This document shows positions 1-6,193 of a stretch of 25,781 nt of DNA, piece by piece; the first letter of the stretch is position 1; each line of letters begins with the position of its first letter. This DNA is from an uncultured Porphyromonadaceae bacterium. Lineage in GTDB: Bacteria; Bacteroidota; Bacteroidia; Bacteroidales; Muribaculaceae. A model generated the notes under the pieces. It saw only the letters and a program-made list of their open reading frames with translations, ran no database searches and had not been told where the DNA came from. The translations under genes were made by a program, and so were the position numbers. The stretch covers positions 1 to 25,781 of the forward strand of contig URII01000037.1 of the NCBI GenBank assembly GCA_900547825.1, read 5' to 3'.

Positions 1-845
1 GACAGACTTATACCGTGGGCGTGTGCCAGCTGGTCACCCACGACGCGCTGGACGCCGCCACCCAGGGCTTTATCGACGCGCTGAACGAGGCGCTGCCCGG
101 TCAGGTGAAGATCGTGGAAAAGAACGCCTCCGGCGAATGGGAGGACAAAGGCTGGCAGAACGACAACGACAAGATCCTTACCCTTCACGCTGGCATACAG
201 AACGACTTCCGTATCTCCAAAGCCGTTTCACTATTCCTTGATCTGCGCTACAGCCTTCTTGAAGGACACCGCGACGCTGAATATGTAACCTGGAACCGTA
301 TCTACGGTGACCTTCAGGCTTATGTTGGTGCCACTTACTACTTCCCCCGCCGCGAATGGCGCGCTCCGGTTGTGCCCGTTTGCCCCCCTGCAGAGGATTG
401 CTCTGGCGTGAAAGCTCAGCTCAACGAAGCCAACGCCAAGATATCCGAGCTTGAGACACAACTCAAGGCTTGTCTTGACCGCCCCGCTCCCAAACCTGTA
501 GAAGTTCAGTCCGGATCTGATCACCTTGCCACAATCTACTATCCTATAGGTGTTTCACGCATCTCCCGTCAGGATGGTCTTGTACTCAGCTCTTTGGCTC
601 AGGTAATGATCGCCAACCCCGAACAGCGCTACACCCTTACAGGCTGGGCCGACAACTATACCGGTAGCGAAAGCATCAACATCCGCCTGCGCAACGAACG
701 TGCTGAAGGTGTCAAGGCTGCCCTCGTAAAATATGGTGTGAATCCCTCACAGCTTGACGTAACAATCAACAATGGCAACCTTTGCGATCTCGGCGAAAAA
801 TGCGTTTCGCTTGACCGCGCCGTTACCATCGACGAAACAAAATAA
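1..845 (+). CDS. OmpA-family outer-membrane protein, C-terminal part (5' truncated)
   Basis: The reading frame is open from the window edge, so the true start lies upstream; the GTG at 15 is probably internal. The visible N-terminal part reads like the last strands of an outer-membrane beta-barrel and ends with the aromatic YYFPRREW. A Pro/Cys-rich linker and a short coiled-coil-like stretch (AQLNEANAKISELETQLKA) follow. The last ~110 residues match the OmpA C-terminal peptidoglycan-binding domain, with the core GWADNYTGS followed by RLRNERAEGVKAAL; this carries the Asp and Arg that bind diaminopimelate in the family. The expected role is to tether the outer membrane to peptidoglycan, possibly as a major porin-like protein. 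A 13-bp inverted repeat lies about 50 nt downstream. The family call is firm; barrel size and exact relative cannot be judged from the fragment. Confidence 0.85.
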   Translation, partial: QTYTVGVCQLVTHDALDAATQGFIDALNEALPGQVKIVEKNASGEWEDKGWQNDNDKILTLHAGIQNDFRISKAVSLFLDLRYSLLEGHRDAEYVTWNRIYGDLQAYVGATYYFPRREWRAPVVPVCPPAEDCSGVKAQLNEANAKISELETQLKACLDRPAPKPVEVQSGSDHLATIYYPIGVSRISRQDGLVLSSLAQVMIANPEQRYTLTGWADNYTGSESINIRLRNERAEGVKAALVKYGVNPSQLDVTINNGNLCDLGEKCVSLDRAVTIDETK

Positions 846-864
846 TCAGACCGGCAGTAGGTCC

Positions 865-878
865 GCATAGGCCTATGC
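865..878. repeat. 14-bp perfect palindrome
   Basis: GCATAGGCCTATGC is its own reverse complement. It lies 20 bp past the OmpA-type stop codon and before a longer hairpin. It could be a protein-binding site or part of the mRNA 3' structure. No function can be assigned from sequence. Confidence 0.5.
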
Positions 879-896
879 AGGTTCCTGATCCCAGAA

Positions 897-942
897 CAGA
901 AGTCACGCCCGGACACTTTTACGCCCCGAGGCGTGACTTCTG
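897..942 (+). terminator. 13-bp inverted repeat, possible terminator or 3' hairpin of the OmpA-type gene
   Basis: The arms CAGAAGTCACGCC (897-909) and GGCGTGACTTCTG (930-942) are perfectly complementary around a 20-nt loop. The stem sits between the OmpA-type stop and folB, where a terminator is expected. There is no T-tract after it on either strand, so it is not a canonical intrinsic terminator. It may instead protect the 3' end of an abundant mRNA. Confidence 0.45.
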
Positions 943-966
943 ACTTAATAAAACACATAACATACC

Positions 967-1326
967 ATGAATTTAGCCACAATAGAAATCAACCGGCTCA
1001 GAATTACAGCCCGCCACGGAGTCTTTACCCAAGAGCATGACGTAGGAAACGATTACGAAGTCGACATACACCTGCGGTATCCTATCGACTCGGCAGTGCT
1101 GCGCGACAACGTAAACGCAGCCATCAACTATGCCACAGTAGTGGATCTCGTAAAACGCGAAATGGCCCACACATGCCAGCTGTTGGAAACTGTAGCCGAC
1201 AACATACGCGGCAGCCTGACACATTCTTTCCCGGAAGTGATCGGCGGCAAAGTGCGGGTAGCCAAACTCACACCACCTATCCCCAATACACAGGTGGCCT
1301 CAATAGCCGTGACAGTGGAATGGTAA
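967..1326 (+). CDS. folB: dihydroneopterin aldolase
   Basis: FolB converts 7,8-dihydroneopterin to 6-hydroxymethyl-7,8-dihydropterin and glycolaldehyde in cytosolic folate synthesis. The 119-residue length is normal for the family. Family features are visible: ARHGVFTQEHDVGNDYEVDI near the N-terminus with the pterin-anchoring Glu region, NYATVVDLV with Tyr54, LLETVADNI, and AKLTPPI with Lys100 in the position of the catalytic lysine of characterised enzymes. The ATG at 967 gives the usual short N-terminus. The gene stands alone: a possible terminator lies upstream, and a gap with its own promoters separates it from ftsX. I saw no clear TAnnTTTG promoter directly in front of it, so read-through from upstream is possible. 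Confidence 0.93.
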   Translation: MNLATIEINRLRITARHGVFTQEHDVGNDYEVDIHLRYPIDSAVLRDNVNAAINYATVVDLVKREMAHTCQLLETVADNIRGSLTHSFPEVIGGKVRVAKLTPPIPNTQVASIAVTVEW

Positions 1327-1379
1327 ACAAGCCTCCGCTATTATTTGGTTAAAAAATATTAACAGCGAAAATATATCCG

Positions 1380-1405
1380 ATAATTATGTTGCACAACATA
1401 ATTAT
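1380..1405. promoter_or_regulatory. 26-bp palindrome overlapping a -33 box (operator candidate)
   Basis: Perfect 12-bp arms ATAATTATGTTG (1380-1391) and CAACATAATTAT (1394-1405) flank a 2-nt centre. The TTG at 1389-1391 serves as the -33 box of the promoter whose -7 box is at 1412-1419, so a protein bound here would cover the promoter. A hairpin in the folB mRNA 3' end is the alternative, but no T-run follows it. Confidence 0.5.
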
Positions 1406-1419
1406 TCACCCTATATTTG
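1389..1419 (+). promoter_or_regulatory. Bacteroidota-type promoter P1
   Basis: The -33 TTG is at 1389-1391 and the -7 TATATTTG at 1412-1419, with exactly 20 nt between them. This fits the TTTG / TAnnTTTG consensus of the Bacteroidota housekeeping sigma factor. The expected start site is about 1425. The transcript would run into an intrinsic terminator at 1460-1491. Confidence 0.65.
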
Positions 1420-1424
1420 CATCG

Positions 1425-1491
1425 TGTTTTTCATGGTATTAGATTTAAGGTTAACTAAGATTGGTTGTCGGGATGACAATCAATTTTTTTT
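1425..1491 (+). ncRNA. Candidate short RNA of about 67 nt, bounded by P1 and a terminator
   Basis: This interval runs from the predicted P1 start site to the end of a T-tract terminator and contains no convincing reading frame. It holds the AT-rich string TATTAGATTTAAGGTTAAC just before the terminator stem. A promoter at one end and an intrinsic terminator at the other, with only ~35 nt between, suggests either a small RNA or an attenuated leader for ftsX, which starts 180 nt further on. The layout resembles that described for conserved Bacteroidales RNA motifs, but no family can be assigned by eye. Confidence 0.45.
1457..1491 (+). terminator. Intrinsic (Rho-independent) terminator
   Basis: The stem ATTGGTTGTC (1460-1469) pairs with GACAATCAAT (1475-1484) through one G-U pair, around the loop GGGAT. 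Eight consecutive T (1484-1491) follow, and an A-rich stretch precedes the stem. This is the textbook form, and it ends the P1 transcript well before ftsX. Confidence 0.75.
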
Positions 1492-1603
1492 GCACCTACC
1501 GCAAAAACTCACTCCCTACACCTACCTGCCCCAATCTATCCGAACAAAGAGCCCGAAAAGTCCGACTAAACATCCTACATCAGGTTAATTTCCCGACATG
1601 GGC

Positions 1604-1634
1604 TTGGATTACCCGGGAGTTTATTGTAATTTTG
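1604..1634 (+). promoter_or_regulatory. Bacteroidota-type promoter P2 for the ftsX operon
   Basis: The -33 TTG is at 1604-1606 and the -7 TAATTTTG at 1627-1634, again with 20 nt of spacing as in P1. The start site should be near 1641, giving a 5' leader of about 32 nt before the ftsX ATG at 1673. Confidence 0.7.
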
Positions 1635-1672
1635 CACGAAATTTCCCTTTATAGGCTTTAGCAGCTAACGCA

Positions 1673-2551
1673 ATGGGCAAAAAGAAACATTCGCTACTAT
1701 CCACACTCGCCTCCCGCGTCACAGCCATGATCAGCGTGGCTATGGTGCTTACAGTGCTCGGCATACTCGCCTTGACAGCAGTAGCCGCACATGGCCTCAC
1801 CGGAACACTCCGAAGCGAAATGGGATTCGTGGCAGTGATGGCCGAAGATGCCACAGCCCAACAGATCAACGCCATAAAGAAAATGTTCAGCTCCGACAGC
1901 CGCGTTGCATCCGTGAGCTATTCATCGCCCGAGCAGGTTCTTGCACGCTGGCAGCAGATAATGGGTGACGGTGACGACCCGGTGGAGCTTCTTGGAGCCA
2001 ACCCGTTCTGTCCTGAAATAGAAGTACGGGTAAAACCGCAGTATGCTTCCGCCCAGAACATAACGGCCCTTACCTCACGCCTGACTTCACAACCGGGGAT
2101 AGCCGACATACGCGTCCAGGCCGATGTGATTGAAAATGTAAATTCCACAATCACACGCGCCGGATGGATAATGGGAGCCATAGCCCTGGCCCTGCTCATA
2201 GTATCCGTAGTGCTGATCAACAACACCATAAGACTGAGTATCTACTCGCGTCGGTTCATAATCAACACAATGAAACTCGTAGGAGCCACCGGCGGATTCA
2301 TCCGCCGTCCATTTGTGTCGGCAAGCATCGTCAACGGCCTCCTTTCCGGAATCATAGCCATAACTCTGCTCAGCGCCTTATGCGGCTACGCATTCACAGT
2401 GGAGCCCGGTCTTTCCGCCTTGATAAGCTGGCAATGGTATGCCGCTGTGGCAGCCGCCATAATAGCGGCAGGAATGCTGATATGCGGATTTTCAGCCCTT
2501 GTAGCCACCAACCGCTATCTCCGCATAGGCTATGACCAGATGTTTAAATAA
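1673..2551 (+). CDS. ftsX: cell-division protein FtsX (permease-like)
   Basis: FtsX is the membrane half of FtsEX, which couples ATP hydrolysis at the divisome to activation of septal peptidoglycan hydrolases. The 292-residue protein has the family layout: a short basic N-terminus (GKKK), a first membrane helix (~18-40), a periplasmic domain (~42-160), and three further helices (~165-186 and two near the C-terminus). The cytoplasmic loop reads SIYSRRFIINTMKLVGAT, the typical FtsX segment following helix 2. The ATG at 1673 sits just downstream of promoter P2. No ftsE is adjacent; the ATPase must be encoded elsewhere. ftsX heads a chain of six co-directional genes with gaps of 1-34 nt. Confidence 0.92.
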   Translation: MGKKKHSLLSTLASRVTAMISVAMVLTVLGILALTAVAAHGLTGTLRSEMGFVAVMAEDATAQQINAIKKMFSSDSRVASVSYSSPEQVLARWQQIMGDGDDPVELLGANPFCPEIEVRVKPQYASAQNITALTSRLTSQPGIADIRVQADVIENVNSTITRAGWIMGAIALALLIVSVVLINNTIRLSIYSRRFIINTMKLVGATGGFIRRPFVSASIVNGLLSGIIAITLLSALCGYAFTVEPGLSALISWQWYAAVAAAIIAAGMLICGFSALVATNRYLRIGYDQMFK

Positions 2552-2585
2552 CACGAATCATTACATCATATCACCATCATATAAA

Positions 2586-2885
2586 ATGGCATCAAACGTC
2601 AAATCAGCTTCTGTCAGGAAACCTGAATCGCAGTTCGAGACAGAGAAAACCACGCAATTCCCATTGGGACGCCGCAACTTCATATTCATGGCCGCAGCGG
2701 GAATAATGATAGTCATAGGCTTCCTGCTTATGCTGGGTGGCGGCTCCACCACCGAGGAGTTTAATCCCGACATATTCAGCACACGCCGCATAGTGGTAGG
2801 GCCTACAATAGCCTTCCTCGGTTTCGTGGCCATGGCTGCCGCAATAATGATCCGTCCTTCATCAGACGACAATCCCGAAGCCTGA
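2586..2885 (+). CDS. DUF3098 small membrane protein
   Basis: This 99-residue protein has a hydrophilic N-terminal ~35 residues, then a helix (FIFMAAAGIMIVIGFLLMLG), a short polar stretch (TEEFNPDIFSTRRIVVGP) and a second helix (TIAFLGFVAMAAAIMI). The pattern GRRNF-helix-GGG-hairpin-helix is that of DUF3098, a Bacteroidota-restricted family usually found between ftsX and uppP, as here. Its function is unknown; its neighbours suggest an envelope or division role. I chose the ATG at 2586 over an in-frame ATG at 2532, because the earlier start overlaps ftsX by 20 nt and adds a poorly conserved tail. The gap from ftsX is 34 nt. Confidence 0.85.
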   Translation: MASNVKSASVRKPESQFETEKTTQFPLGRRNFIFMAAAGIMIVIGFLLMLGGGSTTEEFNPDIFSTRRIVVGPTIAFLGFVAMAAAIMIRPSSDDNPEA

Positions 2886-2919
2886 CAAACAAAACCACAC
2901 AATAATTCATAACAGCATA

Positions 2920-3747
2920 ATGGATTGTTTAGACGCACTCATAATGGGCATAGTGCAGGGACTTGCCGAATATCTGCCCATAAGTTCCAGCGGCCATCTC
3001 GAAATATTCCGTGAAATTCTCGGCCTCGACCTCGGAGGAGCGGAATCATTGGAATTCGATGTCGCCCTGCATGTAGCCACAGTGCTCAGCACCATCGTGG
3101 TGCTGTGGCGCGAATTTGCCCCGCTATGTCGGTCATTCTTCACCCTTCGCCGCGATGCAAACACAGTGTATGTGTGGAAAATACTGCTTTCATGTATTCC
3201 TGTGGCGATAGTAGGCCTCTGCTTCAAGGATGTGGTGGAATCATTCTTCGGACGCGGCCTCACCCTGGTAGGCGTGTGCCTGCTCATAACGGCTCTACTG
3301 CTTGCATTCGCACACTTTTTCCGCAATGCCCCCGAAGGACGGGTACTTGCCGGCAACCGGGGCGGACACGAAATCACATGGTGGGACGCATTCATAATAG
3401 GCTGCGCACAGGCCGTAGCCGTGCTACCGGGCCTCAGCCGCTCCGGCACCACCATAGCCACAGGCCTAATTCTCGGTGACAGACGCGACAAACTCGCCCA
3501 GTTCTCATTCTTCATGGTCATAATCCCTATCCTTGGCGAAGCACTGCTTGGCGTTAAGGACATTCTGGCCGGAGAATCGGCAGGAGTCCAGGCTGTGGGA
3601 TGGCTCCCACTGCTCATAGGCTTCCTCGCATCTTTCGCTGTGGGGTGCTGTGCATGCAAGTGGATGATCGAACTGGTCAAGCGCGGCAAACTCGTATGGT
3701 TCTCGATCTACTGCATGATAGTGGGCCTGATCTGTATAATCTATTGA
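2920..3747 (+). CDS. uppP: undecaprenyl-diphosphatase UppP/BacA
   Basis: UppP removes a phosphate from undecaprenyl diphosphate on the outer face of the inner membrane, recycling the lipid carrier for peptidoglycan and other surface polymers; overproduction gives bacitracin resistance in other species. Both signature regions are present: VQGLAEYLPISSSGHL with Gln13/Glu17 and His26 (the (E/Q)xxxE motif), and PGLSRSGTT at residues 170-178. The rest is a string of hydrophobic helices, and 275 residues is the normal length. The stop codon is followed after one base by the truB start, so translation is probably coupled. Confidence 0.95.
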   Translation: MDCLDALIMGIVQGLAEYLPISSSGHLEIFREILGLDLGGAESLEFDVALHVATVLSTIVVLWREFAPLCRSFFTLRRDANTVYVWKILLSCIPVAIVGLCFKDVVESFFGRGLTLVGVCLLITALLLAFAHFFRNAPEGRVLAGNRGGHEITWWDAFIIGCAQAVAVLPGLSRSGTTIATGLILGDRRDKLAQFSFFMVIIPILGEALLGVKDILAGESAGVQAVGWLPLLIGFLASFAVGCCACKWMIELVKRGKLVWFSIYCMIVGLICIIY

Positions 3748-3748
3748 C

Positions 3749-4507
3749 ATGGACTTCATCACAGGCGAGACACTTTACATTGACAAACCGCTCAAATGGA
3801 CTTCATTCGATGTGGTGAAGCGTATCCGCGGTGCCTTGCAGCACCGCCTTGGGCGCCGCATCAAAGTAGGCCATGCCGGCACACTCGACCCTCTCGCCAC
3901 AGGAGTGATGGCCGTGTGCACCGGACGCAACACAAAACTCATCGACACCCTTCAGGCCGACGTAAAAGAGTATGTGGCCGAAATAACCCTCGGGGCCACA
4001 ACTCCATCGTTTGACCTTGAAACACCCGTGGACGCCACATATCCCACAGCCCATATCACCCGCTCCCTGATTGAATCCGTGCTGCCGCAGTTCCGTGGTA
4101 CAATAAGCCAGATCCCACCGGCATTCTCAGCCTGTAAGGTCGACGGCAAACGGGCCTATAAAATGGCCCGTCAAGGCAAAGATCCCGGGCTCAAGCCCAA
4201 AACCCTCGTAATCGACGAGATAGAAATATTGGAGTTTGACGACATGCGTCTTACCATACGGGTTGTTTGCAGCAAAGGCACCTATATCCGCGCCTTAGCC
4301 CGCGACATAGGGGCTGCACTCTCATCGGGAGGCCACCTCACCGCACTGAGGCGCACCCGGGTAGGCGATACAGGAGTCAACAGCTGTCTCACGGTAAATC
4401 AGGCCTTGGAGCTGATCAAAACCGTAGAGATAACAATGCCTGACGAAACACCGGTGCACCCGGAAGCAGATACACAACAAATCAAAACATCGCAACATAA
4501 CGGATAA
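3749..4507 (+). CDS. truB: tRNA pseudouridine(55) synthase TruB
   Basis: TruB isomerises U55 to pseudouridine in the T-loop of tRNA. The protein starts with the family segment YIDKPLKWTSFDVV. It carries the catalytic motif GHAGTLDPLATGV, with the catalytic Asp at residue 47, followed by YKMARQGK and CSKGTYIRALARDIG, and finally GGHLTALRRTRVG. The 252-residue length fits the short Bacteroidota form without a long PUA tail. The last ~20 residues are a loose, probably disordered extension. It begins one base after uppP and ends 12 nt before queA, a second tRNA-modification enzyme. Confidence 0.95.
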   Translation: MDFITGETLYIDKPLKWTSFDVVKRIRGALQHRLGRRIKVGHAGTLDPLATGVMAVCTGRNTKLIDTLQADVKEYVAEITLGATTPSFDLETPVDATYPTAHITRSLIESVLPQFRGTISQIPPAFSACKVDGKRAYKMARQGKDPGLKPKTLVIDEIEILEFDDMRLTIRVVCSKGTYIRALARDIGAALSSGGHLTALRRTRVGDTGVNSCLTVNQALELIKTVEITMPDETPVHPEADTQQIKTSQHNG

Positions 4508-4519
4508 GTAATTTGCAAA

Positions 4520-5569
4520 ATGAAACTCTCACAGTTTAAATTCACCCTTCCCAAAGAACTTATAGCGCAGTATCCCGCCGCGGAGCGTGACGGTGCGCGT
4601 CTCATGCTCCTTGACCGTCGTTCAGGCGAAATACAGCATCTCATATTCAAGGACATACTCAACTATTACGGCGAAGGCGACGTAATGATGTTCAACGACA
4701 CAAAAGTTTTTCCCGCACGTCTCAACGGCAACAAGGAGAAAACCAAGGCACGCATCGAAGTGTTCCTGCTCCGTGAACTCAACGAAGAAAACAAACTGTG
4801 GGATGTCCTCGTGGAGCCTGCCCGGAAAATCCGCATAGGCAACAAACTCTATTTCGGCGACGACGAGTCAATGGTGGCCGAGGTGATCGACAACACAACC
4901 TCACGCGGACGCACTCTGCGCTTCCTTTACGACGGCCCCCACGATGAATTCAAGCGCACCCTCTACGGCCTCGGCAATACCCCTCTGCCCGCATATATCG
5001 AACGTGAGCCTAACGACGACGATGTTGACCGCTACCAGACCATATTCGCCGCCCGCGAGGGTGCGGTAGTGGCACCGGCCGCCGCACTGCATTTTTCGCG
5101 TGAACTCATGAAACGTCTTGAGATTAAAGGGGTCGACCCGCAGTTCGTGACACTTCACATCGGCCTCGGAAGTTTCCGCGAAATCGACGTGGAGGACCTC
5201 ACCAAGCACCGCATGGATTCCGAACAGATGGAAGTCAGCCAGGCAGTTGTTGACCGCGTGAACCGCGCCAAGGACGAAGGAAAGCAGGTATGCGCCGTGG
5301 GCACATCAGTGCTGCGTGCCATGGAGAGCGCCACAAGCATGGGTGGCCACCTCAAGACCTACACCGGATGGACCAACAAATTCATCTTCCCGCCCTACGA
5401 CTTCACCGTTGCCACCTCAATGGTTACGAACTTCCACCTTCCCTACTCCACCATGCTCATGATGACATGCGCTTTCGGAGGCTATGATCTTGTAATGAAA
5501 GCCTATAAAGAAGCCATAAAGGAAGGATACCGGTTCGGAGCCTACGGCGACGCCATGCTTATACGCTAA
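4520..5569 (+). CDS. queA: S-adenosylmethionine:tRNA ribosyltransferase-isomerase QueA
   Basis: QueA transfers the ribosyl part of SAM to preQ1 at position 34 of tRNAs with GUN anticodons, making epoxyqueuosine. The 349-residue protein aligns by eye along its length with the Bacteroides form: MKLSQFKF, VMMFNDTKVFPARL, IEVFLLRELNEE, LYFGDDESMVAEVIDN, HMRDSEQM-like HRMDSEQM, and YDFTVATSMVTNFHLPYST. One departure is at residues 181-192, where the usual GAVxAPTAGLHF reads GAVVAPAAALHF, replacing Thr and Gly next to the conserved His-Phe. Because the rest is well conserved I treat it as a functional gene. It follows truB by 12 nt. Confidence 0.93.
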   Translation: MKLSQFKFTLPKELIAQYPAAERDGARLMLLDRRSGEIQHLIFKDILNYYGEGDVMMFNDTKVFPARLNGNKEKTKARIEVFLLRELNEENKLWDVLVEPARKIRIGNKLYFGDDESMVAEVIDNTTSRGRTLRFLYDGPHDEFKRTLYGLGNTPLPAYIEREPNDDDVDRYQTIFAAREGAVVAPAAALHFSRELMKRLEIKGVDPQFVTLHIGLGSFREIDVEDLTKHRMDSEQMEVSQAVVDRVNRAKDEGKQVCAVGTSVLRAMESATSMGGHLKTYTGWTNKFIFPPYDFTVATSMVTNFHLPYSTMLMMTCAFGGYDLVMKAYKEAIKEGYRFGAYGDAMLIR

Positions 5570-5575
5570 GCACTC

Positions 5576-5596
5576 CCGGAAATCCGGACAACCGGA
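5576..5596 (+). repeat. Three CCGGA units at exact 8-bp spacing
   Basis: CCGGA occurs at 5576, 5584 and 5592, filling most of the 33-bp gap between queA and the next gene. It may be a short tandem duplication or a binding site. Chance cannot be excluded. Confidence 0.35.
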
Positions 5597-5602
5597 ACGA
5601 AC

Positions 5603-6193
5603 ATGGACAGCGACTATCTCACCATAACAGGGCCATCGGAAGCGGTCTACCGCGAAAAGATGAGCCGGTTTCTCGCATTTGCGTTTCCTGTCGGCACCCC
5701 CACGGAGGCTAAGGAGATAATAGCGCGCATGGCCAACGAATACCACGACGCACGCCATGTGTGCTGGGCCTATATGACAGGGCGCAGCCGAACCGACTTC
5801 GCATCAAGCGACAACGGCGAACCATCCGGCACAGCCGGGAAACCCATCCTCGGTCAGATCAACTCCGCCGGCCTGACAAACATCGTAATTGTGGTGGTGA
5901 GATATTTCGGCGGTATAAAACTCGGCACATCCGGACTCATAGGGGCCTACCGCGAAGCAGCCCGCATGGCAATAGAAGCAGCCGAAGTGATAACAGTCAC
6001 CGAGATGGCCAGCCTCCGGATCACATTCCCCTACCTCGCCATGAACGAGGTGATGAAAATCATAAAACAGCATTCCATCACAGTCATGTCGCAGGAGTTT
6101 GACAACCTCTGCGACATGACTCTTTCCGTACCCGTAACCGAACTGGCCTTATGGCAGGGGCGGTTCACCGGGGCCGGTGCTGTTGTCGGCTGA
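5603..6193 (+). CDS. yigZ: YigZ/IMPACT (UPF0029) family protein
   Basis: The 196-residue protein belongs to the YigZ/IMPACT family, whose eukaryotic members regulate Gcn2; the bacterial role is not settled, though nucleic-acid or ribosome-linked functions have been suggested. Visible family features are HVCWAYMTG, the DNGEPSGTAGKPIL motif (70-83) and the signature FGGIKLGTSGLIGAYREAA (102-120). A C-terminal ferredoxin-like region (LRITFPYLAMNEVMKIIKQH) follows, as in the two-domain bacterial members. It is the last gene of the ftsX group, 33 nt after queA. Its final 45 bp overlap the 3' end of the minus-strand efflux pump gene, so each mRNA would be antisense to the other's tail. Confidence 0.92.
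   Translation: MDSDYLTITGPSEAVYREKMSRFLAFAFPVGTPTEAKEIIARMANEYHDARHVCWAYMTGRSRTDFASSDNGEPSGTAGKPILGQINSAGLTNIVIVVVRYFGGIKLGTSGLIGAYREAARMAIEAAEVITVTEMASLRITFPYLAMNEVMKIIKQHSITVMSQEFDNLCDMTLSVPVTELALWQGRFTGAGAVVG

Noticed and set aside
1461..1661. 66-codon plus-strand open frame in the gap before ftsX
   Set aside because: It starts with TTG inside the terminator stem, crosses promoter P2, and the product has no coding character.
2907..3689. 260-codon minus-strand open frame opposite uppP
   Set aside because: It is Ser/Pro/Arg/Thr-rich without recognisable structure, and uppP on the other strand is unambiguous.
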